DNA from: Lepraria neglecta
Lineage: Eukaryota > Ascomycota > Lecanoromycetes > Lecanorales > Stereocaulaceae
NCBI GenBank assembly: GCA_033220425.1
Contig: CM065649.1
Location: forward strand, 1,922,001 to 1,986,000
Direction of reading: 5' to 3'
DNA length: 64,000 nt
The position numbers and the translations under genes are program-made. Below, piece after piece: positions 33,941 through 45,090 of the stretch. The notes under the pieces were generated by a model. It did no database searches and was not told the DNA's origin. It saw only the letters and a list, made by a program, of their open reading frames with translations. Position 1 is the first letter of the stretch, and every line of letters begins with the position of its first letter.

Positions 33941-36900
33941 TCACAGCTTCCTCACTTCCGCTTTCGGGAAAAGTACATCAACAATCTCATCCAGCACCTC
34001 AAAAGCCAAGCTCGTAGTCAAGCGTTGATTGTTAACCGTAGCAAATATCCTCCTACTCGCAGCTTGCGCGTTCGCCTTCCCAACTACATTCCCCGCCACA
34101 TCCGGTATCAGCGTCGCAAGCATAACGCTCGCCTCAACCCTCGTATGTGCTTTCTGTGAATCGGTCCTCGCAACTGATTCCATCCGCATTTGGCCATTCG
34201 GCCATATAGTTTCTTTCAATAGACTAACATATTTGAGCACAGAAGCCTCGGAGAAGAGAGACCGTGTCATCTCGCGGACTTTGCGCTCTACCGTGCCGCC
34301 TAGGAGCTGGTGGAGAACGACGACGACGGCGCGACCACGGAGCCAGTTATTGCCGCGTTGGAGGTCGAAGGCTTCGAGGAAGATGTCGCAGATTGGTTTG
34401 ACGAAGGGTTCGAGTTGGTCTGCGCGGTTGGTGTTGGGGGCATTGGGTTCGAAAGCAAGAAGCTCTGCGCGGGCTTCGTCATTCTGAATGGGGTCTTCGG
34501 GAGCAATAGGGAGGGGTGCGCCAGTGCCGGTAGGCTGCATGGTGTTGAATTGGGAGGTAGCTGCTGCAATGAGGTTCTGGCCAGCCAGGGAGAGCTGGTC
34601 GAGGACGGGGACGTTGCCGAGAAATTCGTCCATACCGTCAGTTACAGAGTTGTAGATTCGGGAGATGATGTCGCGGCGTTCACCGTCGCGGGTGGAGTCA
34701 GTGGTGGAGATGATGGCGGATTGGGAGAGGAAGGCGCGGAGGTCTCGGCTGCGGCAGACAGCGGGGAGTTGGAGCAGTTCGCGAAGGTATTTTTCGAGGG
34801 ATATGCGACGTTTGTGAAGGAAATCACGCTGGAGCTTCATGACTAGGCGGCGTCTTGGGAATTCAAGATTGCGGACTGCTGGGTAGATATTCCGGAGGCG
34901 CTGGTGCAGGTCGTGGAATTCGCTATACCGGCGTGCGACGGCCCATGATGCCGCAGACATGTTCTCGCCGGCTTTGCGTTGAACCTCAATAACGTAGAGC
35001 GCAAACTCCTGCCCATCGTCTTCTTTGCCGACCATGATTGACTTGATCCTAATATTTGCGCGACCGTATAGACTGTTGTCACTCTCTTGGACGATGTACT
35101 GTTGCCTTTGAAGTTCCTTCCTACGTATCTCCCGTTGCAAACTCGACTTTGACTTGCCCAGGATGCGCAGCTCTGCAACGTTGTTCGTGAGCTCTGCTTT
35201 TCTTGTCAAAGTATCGACGACAGAATCTTGAGCCGCAAGTCTTTCGATGTCGACAGTCAGCGCTGAAATAGCCTCTGCCAATCCTAGATCGCCCGGTGCA
35301 GCCTGATGGATCTCCTCATCTACCGACTTTTCGTCCGCAGAAAGCTCTGGGTCAGTTTGTTCGTCCCCTAGGAATTTCTCTTCATCGCCAAACAAATCGT
35401 TGTCTGAGAAGACACCGATTCGAGATGAAGTGGTCACGAGTCCCAAAGAAGCCAAATTTGGCTTCCCTCGATCCTTCTCGCTAATGATCGTCTCTGCCCT
35501 TTTGAATTCCCCTGAACTTCGCGGAGAGTCCACAAGTCTGGAAGATAGGAAGCTTGGTTCTGCGGAGTCGAAGATTGAATCTCTCGGTTCGTCCTCTTTG
35601 GGATCATCAGTCATGATATTATTCAGAGCTACTTCCATGGCTTCAACTATTTGGTCCTGATCTCCTGGCACATGGTCGCCATTTATAGAGTCATCGTCCA
35701 GACTGCGGGTCGATTGAGCCATCCGCTCATCATCAATATCGTCATCGAACAGGGGACCAGAAGTATTGATGTCTAATGAGCGCCGCGTTTGGGCAGACTG
35801 AGCATCATCTGTGGCCTTTGCGGTCGATTTTAGATCGCTAGTCGATGTAGCGTTCCTCCGAAGCTCCGTATTGCTTGCGTTATTGACTCGAGAACCCACG
35901 CGGGATATGGGACTTGGTCGACTTGGAGACTCTGGAATCGATGCTACCGAGGGCTGTTTCAGCGCCCTTACCGGCGGGCGGGTAGGCACCCTCGCTGACG
36001 CGTCATCCGATGTGAGGTACTTGTAGAAGAGGTCAGATTTCTTGAAACCAGGGAAGTGAACTTCGTCCATCTCCTGCAATACGCCTGATTGGGCTTTCAA
36101 TACAGTAGTGCGAGCTCTGAGGTATTGTGCCATAGTAGCTCCTGACCCTGCTCTCAGAAAGGCGCGAACAGCTTCCTTCGATTCTTCGGGGACTTTGAGC
36201 TCCGGCTTCGACAAATATGCTTCACTGATCTGGGCGATATCCATTCGATCTGAATCGGTCCATTGCGTCTGGGTCCCAGAGAACGGATCCTCTGTTTGTA
36301 AGTCGTCTTCCAAAGGATTTCGAAATCCATCGACGACTATCCAGAATTGCACATAAGTCATGAGTCTTTGGCGATCCATGTACTCCATGAAATAAGAGAG
36401 ACCGGTAGCATCATGGAGGACCTCTGTAATCGTTGCGTTTAGCAGCCTTGATGTATGGTTACCATTCCTGAAATCAGGCTGAGGCATTCGAGCGCCAGAT
36501 GTGCCTCCAACAGCAGAAAGTTTGCCAACTCTCTGATCAAGCAAGTGCTTGCCTGTCTCAAGCCGACGGAGATATATCTGGTCTTGTCCTTCCATCATCG
36601 ATTCTCGCTTAAGCTGGCTAGCGATTTCACTTCGAAACCTTCGAGCTTCAGAGAGATTGTTGCATTGTCGAATGGCTCTGATGAAGCGCTCAAACTTCCG
36701 CTCATCGTCACCCGAAGATATTCTTGGGAAGGTATGAGCCCTTGGGGCTTTCGGTGCTGGCGACGCATGTTGATCGAGGGCAGCGCGGAGTTTGCGGACA
36801 GTCTTGCGGTCTTGAAGCATAGTACGGCCATAGGCTTCCATCAGCTGATTCCATGTATCTGGGTCCGACAGTATTTGCATCAATGGCGCCAGCACAGTAC

Positions 36901-37687
36901 AGGACACGATCTCTTTGATAAGAACAGACACAGCTCGGCTTTTGATCATGCTCTCAGGTAAGACCGCCGGTAATAACCTCACGACGATTCTCCGCAGGTA
37001 GTCTTGTTGTATGAGTTTCAGGTCCGCATATGCCAATGATGCCGCTGCATGTAACTTGCCCTCACGGTATTTCCCAGCAATCGCAAGATCCAGTTCACTT
37101 GATTCCGTGACATTACGATTCAGATTCTTTCCTCTGACCGCCCTCTCAGCCTCGTAGAAGTCCCTCAGATGCGTCGTGACCAGGGGCACGATGCGTGAGA
37201 CTGCAACCTCAACTATGTCCTCCCCAAATATTCTGTCCCTTATATTGACAAGCGAGGTTCTTACACAATGATCGATTTCATTGATGAAGTTTGGACTCGG
37301 TGAGATTTTGCCGTACCAGGAGGTGACGTAGTCTCGAAGGATCCACTCAAGCAAACCATCGATGCTATCCGATATCACGAAGGATGGAGGGTAGAGGGAC
37401 GCCTTTCTGTAGGTGGCCTTGCAGGAAAGCCACGCGGTCTCCTCCTGCCATGTGTCCGGTGCAACGAAAGCCACATTTCTTGATCTTTCCCTAGCCAACT
37501 GTCCGACATTCTGTTTCTTCCTGGAGCTGAGTAACACCAAGCCTGCAAGAGTGAGGAAGGCGATCGAGGCTCCCGCAACGAAGGCGTATCCAAGAAAGCG
37601 CAAGACGGGAGCCCAGCTGATAAGAAACCCCCAAGCGACGAAGACTATGAATGTTGCTAGGAATACATCGCGATCTCTCAGGGCCAT
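33941..37687 (-). CDS. mdm1: Mdm1/SNX13-type sorting nexin: PXA, RGS, PX and nexin-C domains
   Basis: A single 1248-aa frame without introns, starting MALRDRDVFLATFIVFVAWG. Two N-terminal membrane segments (~9-50) anchor it, followed by a PXA domain (~95-290), an RGS-like domain (LSYFMEYMDRQRLMTYVQFW, about 400-540), a disordered acidic/Ser-rich linker (~550-830), a PX domain (~865-985, with AVARRYSEFHDLHQRLR and the phosphoinositide-binding RRYSEF) and a nexin-C domain at the end. This order is that of yeast Mdm1 and animal SNX13/14/25. Those proteins sit in the ER and bridge ER-vacuole/lysosome contacts, bind lipids, and affect lipid droplets and endosomal traffic. Length fits the family (about 1100-1250 aa). 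Confidence 0.93.
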   Translation of the reverse strand: MALRDRDVFLATFIVFVAWGFLISWAPVLRFLGYAFVAGASIAFLTLAGLVLLSSRKKQNVGQLARERSRNVAFVAPDTWQEETAWLSCKATYRKASLYPPSFVISDSIDGLLEWILRDYVTSWYGKISPSPNFINEIDHCVRTSLVNIRDRIFGEDIVEVAVSRIVPLVTTHLRDFYEAERAVRGKNLNRNVTESSELDLAIAGKYREGKLHAAASLAYADLKLIQQDYLRRIVVRLLPAVLPESMIKSRAVSVLIKEIVSCTVLAPLMQILSDPDTWNQLMEAYGRTMLQDRKTVRKLRAALDQHASPAPKAPRAHTFPRISSGDDERKFERFIRAIRQCNNLSEARRFRSEIASQLKRESMMEGQDQIYLRRLETGKHLLDQRVGKLSAVGGTSGARMPQPDFRNGNHTSRLLNATITEVLHDATGLSYFMEYMDRQRLMTYVQFWIVVDGFRNPLEDDLQTEDPFSGTQTQWTDSDRMDIAQISEAYLSKPELKVPEESKEAVRAFLRAGSGATMAQYLRARTTVLKAQSGVLQEMDEVHFPGFKKSDLFYKYLTSDDASARVPTRPPVRALKQPSVASIPESPSRPSPISRVGSRVNNASNTELRRNATSTSDLKSTAKATDDAQSAQTRRSLDINTSGPLFDDDIDDERMAQSTRSLDDDSINGDHVPGDQDQIVEAMEVALNNIMTDDPKEDEPRDSIFDSAEPSFLSSRLVDSPRSSGEFKRAETIISEKDRGKPNLASLGLVTTSSRIGVFSDNDLFGDEEKFLGDEQTDPELSADEKSVDEEIHQAAPGDLGLAEAISALTVDIERLAAQDSVVDTLTRKAELTNNVAELRILGKSKSSLQREIRRKELQRQQYIVQESDNSLYGRANIRIKSIMVGKEDDGQEFALYVIEVQRKAGENMSAASWAVARRYSEFHDLHQRLRNIYPAVRNLEFPRRRLVMKLQRDFLHKRRISLEKYLRELLQLPAVCRSRDLRAFLSQSAIISTTDSTRDGERRDIISRIYNSVTDGMDEFLGNVPVLDQLSLAGQNLIAAATSQFNTMQPTGTGAPLPIAPEDPIQNDEARAELLAFEPNAPNTNRADQLEPFVKPICDIFLEAFDLQRGNNWLRGRAVVVVLHQLLGGTVERKVREMTRSLFSEASVLKYVSLLKETIWPNGQMRMESVARTDSQKAHTRVEASVMLATLIPDVAGNVVGKANAQAASRRIFATVNNQRLTTSLAFEVLDEIVDVLFPKAEVRKL

Positions 37688-38280
37688 AATCCTGGGCTGG
37701 CTAACAGGCGTCTTCGCCGCATGGTTGTCCTTGTTGTAATTGCTTCTGCGGTTAACAACATTATTGATGTCGGCATGCTTGGTCTCGGCAAGAAAATACT
37801 AGCGCGAGACTTGACAGCCTTATGGTCTTGGCGCCAATATTCAAGGGGCTTTCTTTTCGAGAGGACCCTGAGCTGCAAGGGATACGAGCAAAGAAGTCAA
37901 ACCCAGAACGCGCTCAATTATCTACAATTACTGACAGAGGAGTATGTAAGGGCGTCCATCGTTGTTTGACTGCCAACTGACATTCTCAGCAAGCTAGAGT
38001 ATCAGCGGCTCTGTTACAGGCAGGTTGTGCCGCTGGCATCGTTTCAGGAACAACTTTCCAACCAAAAACTCAATTCTCCCTAGGCCACTTTTAGGCCGTG
38101 CCTCAAGAGGTTTGGTCCCGACAAGTATTAATAACGAGGCGCCCAACCCGGAAATCCGAGCTCCCCAAAAAAGTCAGCCCATCTGTCCGATAAAGTACCT
38201 CGATCTCCCTCGATTACAATTTTGCGCAGATTACATATGCAGAGTATTTGTTCTTTCGCCAAGCACTGCATGTCCCCGAC
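37688..38280. promoter_or_regulatory. Divergent promoter region between the mdm1-like gene and the transporter gene
   Basis: 593 bp separating two diverging starts. No distinct element could be assigned by eye. An in-frame upstream ATG at 38248 of the transporter frame would extend it by 11 residues. Confidence 0.5.
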
Positions 38281-39621
38281 ATGGATGCTTTGAACATCGA
38301 AGCTGAGAAGTTACGACTCATGAACGCTGAAAAAGGATACAACCTCGAAGTATTAAGACCACGAAGTCAATCAGGGAGCTCGGAGAGGACACTGCTCAAC
38401 ATGTCGGATACAGACATGGAGGAGAAGAGGAGAAGTAGTGATCTGGAGAAGGAGGCTGCTGAGGGTCTACTACCGAAGACTATCACAAAAGACCACCTAG
38501 CGCCTGATCCTTTGGCAAGGGCGAAGATGTTGTTTTGGATGGCTATCAATACCGTTGCGACAGTCTTGATCGTAAGCCGCCTTTCCATTGCAACTTGAGG
38601 CGCAACAAGGCCCCACAAGGCTCAGGGCATACCCTCAACGACTCGATGCCTCCTCGGCCGAGTCCCTACCCCTTCAGAATCCATGCTAACTACCACTCTC
38701 CACCAGGTCTTCTGCAACAAAGCCATCTTCAGCGACAAGTCCTTCGGCCAGTGCCAAGCTGCCTTCGCAGCCTTCCACTTCGTCGTCACAGGAGCAACCC
38801 TCTTCATGCTCTCACGGCCCATGTTCGCCATGTTCGACCCTAAGCGGATCGGAGTCCCCCAAATGCTACCCCTCGCCATCGCCATGGCCGCGAACATAGT
38901 CGGCATGAACCTCTCCCTCCAAGTCTCAACAATCACCTTCTACCAAATCACCCGAGTACTCCTGACACCCTGTGTCGCTGTGATCAATTTCTTCTTCTAC
39001 AAGAAATATATACCCCGAGCGGCGGCCTATTCGCTCATTCCCATGTGCTTCGGCGTCGCCCTCATCTCATACTATGACCAGAAACCGGCCCCAGTGGCTG
39101 GCGAACCAATCAAAGCAGTAGGCGGCCTGAGCGTGCTCCTCGCACTCGGTAGCGTGTGCATAAGCGGCATATACACCGTCTGGGTGGGAACCTACCAGCG
39201 GAAATACGAAGTCAACGGCTTCCAGCTCCTCTACAACCAGGCCCCTCTCGGCGCCATTGTCCTCCTGTACGCGGTTCCGTGGACCGACAAGTTCCCGGCT
39301 TTGGACCAAGCGCCAATGAACAAATGGATGATGATACTGCTGAGTGGTTTCCTCGCCGCAATGATCAACGTCTCCCAGTTCTTCATCATTGGAACCGCTG
39401 GGGCGGTTGAGAGTACGGTTGTGGGACATATGAAGACTTGTTTGATTGTGGTTATTGGGGCTTTTACGGGTGGGAGGATTATTACGGATAAAGCTGCGCT
39501 GGGAATCATGCTTGCGCTTTGCAGTATCTTTGCGTAAGTCTTGCATATTCTATTAGGTTCTGAGAGGCTTTACTAACATTTTTGCAGCTATTCGTATATC
39601 ATGATGAGGCAACCGAAGTAG
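38281..39621 (+). CDS. Triose-phosphate-transporter (TPT/DUF250) family nucleotide-sugar-type carrier
   Basis: Exons 38281-38571, 38707-39533 and 39588-39621 give 383 aa; the introns are 135 bp (GTAAGC...CTCCACCAG) and 54 bp (GTAAGT...CTAAC...TTGCAG). An acidic cytoplasmic N-terminus of about 85 residues is followed by about ten hydrophobic helices (MLFWMAINTVATVLIVFCNK, FAAFHFVVTGATLFMLSRP, MLPLAIAMAANIVGMNLSLQ, STITFYQITRVLLTPCVAVI, VVGHMKTCLIVVIGAFTGG) and a short tail ending MMRQPK. The YQITRVLLTPxV and VxGHMKTxL motifs are typical of the TPT branch of the drug/metabolite transporter superfamily. Likely a Golgi or ER antiporter of sugar phosphate or nucleotide sugar; the substrate cannot be told from sequence. 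The Met at 38281 was chosen because the upstream Met precedes a non-conserved stretch. Confidence 0.88.
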
Positions 39622-40072
39622 CTCAACGAAACGTGTCAGCAACCAACACCTCCTGTGCATCCTGCCGAATACCACCCACCTTTCAGGCCTCCCTTTGTCG
39701 AACCGTTCACCATCAGACGAGAAACATTGATAGACGTTTTACTTCCTTGCAAAGATACTCCATAATGGGCTGGCGTTCATGACGGCTATTAGATTCCTTC
39801 TTCATCTTGATTTGGGCATGTGGGAATAGCCCAACTTCATAACACTATGGGGGCTTCCATTTGACGTTAGGATCCCTGTCTCAAAACATTTACGTCTTAT
39901 GACGTTTCTTCACTATCGGTATGAATAGACTTGAATGCAAAAATCATTACACTTGAATGCAAGAGTCTTACATCACAACAATAACGGCGCTGGACGGACA
40001 ATGCTTGCAACATGAGAATATGGAGAGACCAGATAGGCATATATAGCTGACTATGACTGCTGACGACCTATC
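39622..40072. other. Convergent intergenic region
   Basis: 3' flanks of the transporter (+) and trm8 (-), about 450 bp, probably 3'-UTRs and polyadenylation signals; no gene supported. Confidence 0.5.
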
Positions 40073-41446
40073 TCAGTCCTCATCAGGCCATGCAGGATCC
40101 TCCCTCCGCCGCCAGACACTCACGAACTTCGTCCCTCCATTTCTAGTCACCTTCTTCCCCTCCTCCGTTTCCTCTCTAATACACCGTACCAGCCTTCCCA
40201 CTCGTCCCTCCTCCGCATCCCTTGTTTCCCACACTCCCTCCTTTCCCTCCTCGGGAATCTCGACCCTCTCAAACAACCCTGCCCCACCCCCACCTCCTCC
40301 ACCACCCTCACCCTTCCCAAACGTCTCAAACCGTTCCCGCATCCACTCCCCCAGCTCTTCCACATCCGTAATCGTATACACACACCCACCCGGTTTCATT
40401 ACGTATGCGTATTCAGCACATAATGTAGAGGAGACGATCCGCGCCTTGTGCTTTCTAGCTTTGAAATGCGGATCAGGGAAGCAGAGGAAAATAGTCGATA
40501 GTTGCCCACGCGTGAAGAAATTAGGCAGGAATTTCATCGTGTTAGCGCGTAAGACGGAGATGTTTTGGTAGGATCCTGGGACAAGGGCCATGTTCGAAGA
40601 ATCGACAATTTCCACACCGGTGATTAGTTCCAAGTGGGTACTGGGAGGCATAGATGCTATCTCCAAATGCCTACACGGTTTCCAGGCTTGCACGTTCTCC
40701 TGAATCTCTATTATACCGTCTAATCGCCGCAATTCTTCAAGCTGCGCCTCAGTGAGGTGCATGGACCATTGAAGAAGGGCGTTTTCGACATCGCGGTATG
40801 GCATAATGTTATCGACATTCGTAATGCGATGTATGTATGCTTCTGTGGCGGCCAGCTGGGGCTCGTTGTGCCCGTCTTTGGGGTATATCACGTAATCTTT
40901 TGTGTTGTTGGGCTCGGACGTGGCTAGTGGGGGGATGGGGACGGGCTTCTTTGGTGTTCTTTGAGTCGAGAGGGTGGGGGAGGAGGTGTGTTGGGAGCGG
41001 AGGGCGGAGATGCGGTCTTGAACGTATTCGGTGACTTGAGTTCGTATTTCGAGGCCTAGTATTAGTTCTTCAGGCAGTAGTGGCGATAGAGCGACTAAGA
41101 GGCCGCCGAAGCCACAGCCGATATCTGCGATGGTTACGGGCTTCCTCAATGGCTTAGACTGCCCCTCGCTGTTATTCTTCGCATTTGGATCGACGAAGGA
41201 AGGATAGTAAGACGACCAGTCCATTTGGGCCGGACTGGCAGGGCTAGAGACATCTGGTCAGCTGCCAGTGGACTTCTCACACTGGAAAAGCCTGGGGAAA
41301 GCGTACTATGTCAATTGGTGGTCCGAAAATGGATTGGCATGAGCCCGCTGCCTGTAGAATTTCTTCTTGGGCAGCTCGGTGTTGGCGGAGTCTTTGTGCG
41401 TTTTGCGGTATTCTTCGCGCTTTCGGCGCTTGCTTGAGGGCGCCAT
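40073..41446 (-). CDS. trm8: tRNA (guanine-N7-)-methyltransferase catalytic subunit, with an internal insertion
   Basis: Exon 1 (41446-41307) encodes a Lys/Arg-rich start (MAPSSKRRKREEYRKTHKDS) and FYRQRAHANPFSDHQL. The 63-bp intron 41244-41306 joins to exon 2 (41243-40073), giving 436 aa. The SAM-binding motif is IADIGCGFGGLLVALSPLLP, followed by ILGLEIRTQVTEYVQDRI. Further on are SYQNISVLRANTMKFLPNFF, LSTIFLCFPDPHFKARKHKA (the Trm8/TrmB PDPHFK signature), LCAEYAYVMKPGG and YTITDVEELGEWM. With Trm82 it makes m7G46 in tRNA. Odd: roughly 110-130 extra residues (about 132-268) lie between the RISALR helix and SYQNISV, where the family usually has about 25; this stretch is open, protein-like and lacks an obvious intron. 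A Gly run of eight lies near the C-terminus. Confidence 0.9.
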
Positions 41447-41846
41447 GTTGACGGATGGTAGTTGTGGGGGCCAACGTGTATGAAAAACGAGGTGCTGAGG
41501 AGGTCAATGGCAGCTTGCATTCGAAAGTGTGAGGAATTGCGCCAAGACCTTATCGATAACGCTAGCGTCAAAACATCAACCCCAAATCCGAACCCGAACA
41601 TTCTACGAACTCCAGACAGTCATTGACAGTGTTTCCAAGAGGCACGAGGCCAACAAGACAAAAATATGCGCCGGTCTCACCCCCGATCGGGTACTAGGGT
41701 GAGCATCGGCAGCAAACATGATGGAAAATCCGTACGATAGATAATCTTGGAAAATCAGTGACATCAAGTAGGAAACCACTGTGCATTGACTCCTACGAAT
41801 GGCTATCGATTGAAGAATTAATAGCTGAGACCCATTAAGCGGATTT
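41447..41846. other. Intergenic, trm8 promoter side
   Basis: 400 bp between the start of trm8 and the end of the SDR gene on the same strand; the minus-strand frame at 41603-41935 overlaps the SDR end in another frame and is not supported. Confidence 0.45.
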
Positions 41847-42844
41847 CTATGGTGTGCCTGGCCCAACCGGGAGATTGACACCGGCCACCTGAGATGATTT
41901 GGAACTAAGAAACCAGATAATCGCCTTTGCAACATCTTCTGACTGAATCAACCCAAATCCTTGCGTATCCATTTGTCCAGCCGCGTCTGGTCCAAAGGAC
42001 TGAGAGATCATGGGCGTCTTGGTTACACCTGACAGTAGATAGAGTCATCAGTCACAGCCTAGTAATACAAGGAGAGATTCGACTTACCATGTGAGACCGT
42101 GTTCACACGGATGTTATGGGACAGCACATCTTGAGCCACGCTTGTGCTAAGATACGCCACCCCGACCTTCGACACGCCATAACTGAAACAATCTCCACCA
42201 TGCATTAGAGAGGCAATACTGGCGACGTTCACTATGCTTCGGGGTTCTCTGGGTAGATCCATCATCCCCTTGACCTGAGCTCGGGTGCAGTAAAACACGC
42301 CTGCGAGGTTGGTCCCCAAGGTACGATCCCACATCTTGTTCGTCTCGCCTAGTATGTTGGGCTTATTCCGTAGACCTGTAAAAAGTTCGGGGTCAGGACT
42401 TCTCTTTCAGGTCTGCGCTTGGGCTACGAGACGAGTCTCGGGAGCATAGATGAGGCAAAGACCCTACCATTTGCTCACGAAATATGGTCTCACCACTCAG
42501 ATTGCGATACGAATGAGGGGTGCAGTGCTCCAAGTATACGTACCAAAACGTTGTGTCACTCCAGCGGCATTGACCGTGCCGTCTATGCCCCCAAATTGCT
42601 TAACTACCTCATCAATCCACGCATCCACCTGAGACGAGCTCGCCACGTCGACCTTTTTCGTGTGCACTGCGATATCGTGGCTGGTCGACTGCAACTCGGG
42701 TCGGACAGACTCGAAATTTTTGTCATTGTAGTCCGCGATGGAGATGCCTTTTGCCTTCGATTGAGCTAGCATTCGACAGGTCGCGAGGCCAATTCCAGAG
42801 GCACCACCTGTCACGGCAAAGACTTTAGATGCGAGTGATGCCAT
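41847..42844 (-). CDS. Classical short-chain dehydrogenase/reductase
   Basis: Exons 42844-42544, 42375-42088 and 42028-41847 give 256 aa; introns of 168 and 59 bp, the first with TTTTTACAG, the second GTAAGT...TGTCAG. The Rossmann motif is VTGGASGIGLATCRML with an acidic residue after the second strand (IADYND), favouring NAD(H). Further motifs are GTVNAAG (NAG), a Ser in VNVASIASLMHGG and the catalytic YGVSK, then the C-terminal VTKTPMISQSFG and VAGVNLPVGPGTP. Length and order fit the FabG-like classical SDRs. The adjacent divergent flavin monooxygenase is dead, so this may be the surviving half of an oxidative gene pair. Substrate unknown. Confidence 0.9.
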
Positions 42845-43172
42845 GAATGGGGTTTAGTCCACTAAAGACAGCGCCAAATGGATTCAATGCCTCCAATTTA
42901 TAAAGAACCAACGGAAGCACAGGCTGAACCAGAGACGGTCGAAACAAAAAGCGTATAAGGTCATGGTCCAGCTCGCGGCCGAAATTCTCCATTTAGTTCA
43001 CATCTTACATAAATGCGAGCCAACCATTTGGGACTAAGCCTTCATAATTCAAGTTTCTGTGGATCCATACGGCGAGCAATGTCATTTACAATGTGATATT
43101 ATCGCAAGGCGATTAGTGTTTTGCTACACATTCACGTTGACTTCAATTTTTTTGGAAGTGCGCCATCAAAAC
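42845..43172. promoter_or_regulatory. Shared divergent promoter region, SDR and dead monooxygenase
   Basis: 328 bp between the two diverging starts. No specific element is claimed; the arrangement suggests that the pair once shared regulation. Confidence 0.45.
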
Positions 43173-45090
43173 ATGGAGAAGCACATTGATGTCGTGGTCG
43201 TTGGGGCAGGCCTACAGGGCCTCGTGGCCGCAAAGACTTATCTTGCTTGCGAGCCTAATGCCAAGTTGCTGATTTTGGATTCAAATACATCGGTTGGTGG
43301 CGTTTAGTTGAAGGAAAACATCTACCCCGGACTCCACTCTAAAAACTTGCTTGGAACATACGAATACACAGATTTCCCAATGCCTGATGCAGGTCTTGAC
43401 CTTGTGGAAGAAGAATACATTCCCGCTGAAAAAGTATATGAATACTTCGTCAATACGCGGAGACGTTCGAACTGGAACGGGAAATCCAGTTCAGGAGTAT
43501 AGTACGATCTGCAGAACAAGTGGGTTCTGGCTGGCGACTGCAGGTCGTCTCCTGGGGAGAAACTTCTCATTCGTCAAGCTAAACTTCCATCATTAGGTGT
43601 CGGAAACTCATCGTAGCCACCGGCATTAGCTCCATCCCAAGTGTTATCGATATAAGCGGCTCCAAAAACTTCAGTTGTCCCATTCTTCCCTTCGCCTCCC
43701 TCGGCCGATCCGCCTCGAACTTTCTGTCAATCCCATTCATCAACAATGTCGCTGTCACCGGCGGATCAAAGTCAGCATTTGACGCCGTCTACATGATGGC
43801 CACCGCGGGTAAGCATGTCGATTGGATAATTCGCCCTACAGGACACGGAGTTACTTACATGGGACCAGCCTAAATCTACCTAGGCCCCTTCAAAACCTGG
43901 CTGGAGAGCCTTCCGGATCTAAGACCGCTTACATGGTGCTCGCCATGCTTGTGGAGAGACGCTGACGGATTTGGGTGGATCCGGAGCTGGTTGCATGACA
44001 CGAGGTGGGGACGGGCAAGCGTAGATGCATTGTGGTGGGCGATAGGCGCGACCTTAATAAGGCAGACGGGATTGAATACAAGCGACGAGTTGATCGTGCT
44101 GAAGCCAGATGAGAGCGTGTTCTGGTATGGAGCTGGACTAGGGGCTCTGAACTACCCGAGTAATTTCCATGATTTCATCAGGGATGGGACGGTCCGGGTG
44201 CGAAGAAATGACACTAATCATTTAAAGAAGGATACCATTGTCTTCGAGGACGGGGAAAGATTGGAAACAGACGCACTTATCTGCGTGACAGGATGGGAGT
44301 GGAGAGGCTCCATCCACTTCCTGTCGCCAGAGACGCATGCCGAGTTGGGCGTCCCCAGCGCGAAATATACGCCCTCACAACAAGAGAAGTGGGACGCACT
44401 AGACTTCAGGGCGGATAGAGAAATCCTGCATCGATTCCCTCGGCTTGCTACAAGACCCACCAAAGACTTCAATCGTGAGGACCTTCTTGTTGCGCGGCCC
44501 GGCGTAGGAACCTGAAAGCGATGCGATATGAACACTGAAGCGGATGCCGCAGAGGACAAAACTTTGAAGCAGCAATACTCGCGGTGGCGGCTCTGGAGAG
44601 GCATGGTCCCTCCTGGACAAGCCTGTAGCGAAGAGCGCAATCTAGTTTTCCTAGGAGTCGTGAGTAACGTGCATGCGGCGCTGCGATGCGAGATCAGCAG
44701 CCTCTGGGCCTATGCGTGGCTGAATGGGAAATTGGATGAGCCAGTCAGGGCCCTCAGTAAAAGCAAAAGCAATATCGTATCCGAAGATAGGCATCAAGGG
44801 GGCTGCAAGACTCTATCACAAGGTCGTAGTTCCACTGCCGGCGGCGACATCTACTACGAAACGCCCTTATGTCACGCTTTGGTCACTGGCGGTACCCGTA
44901 CGGTTACGGAGCGCGCTTCCCAGATCTCGTCTTCGATTCTGTTCCCTACTTGGATCTGTTGATGCAGGATTTGGGGCTGAAGAGCTGGCGCAAGGGGTGG
45001 GGGTGTGGTTGGAGGAAGCTATGGGCAGAGTGATTATAGAGGTCTTGTTGATGAGTGGCTGACGAAGGAGGCAAAAGGGAAGACGAAGGT
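43173..45090 (+). pseudogene. Flavin-containing monooxygenase, heavily broken
   Basis: The start MEKHIDVVVVGAGLQGLVAA (FAD GxGxxG) at 43173 is followed by LLILDSNTSVGGV and then a TAG at 43305-43307 where the family has Trp (GGVW), a G-to-A change in the CpA-type context of RIP. It continues as YPGLHSKNLLGTYEYTDFPM, another stop near 43500, KLIVATGISSIPSV, VAVTGGSKSAFDAVYMMA (NADPH-binding GGxKSAxD), a stop near 43872, LTWCSPCLWRDADGFGWIRS, DALICVTGWEW, and, after more frame changes, RLWRGMVPPGQ, NLVFLGVV and a C-terminal piece near 44900-45060. At least three stops and several shifts. Family: fungal FAD/NADPH monooxygenases acting on small hydrophobic substrates. Confidence 0.85.
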
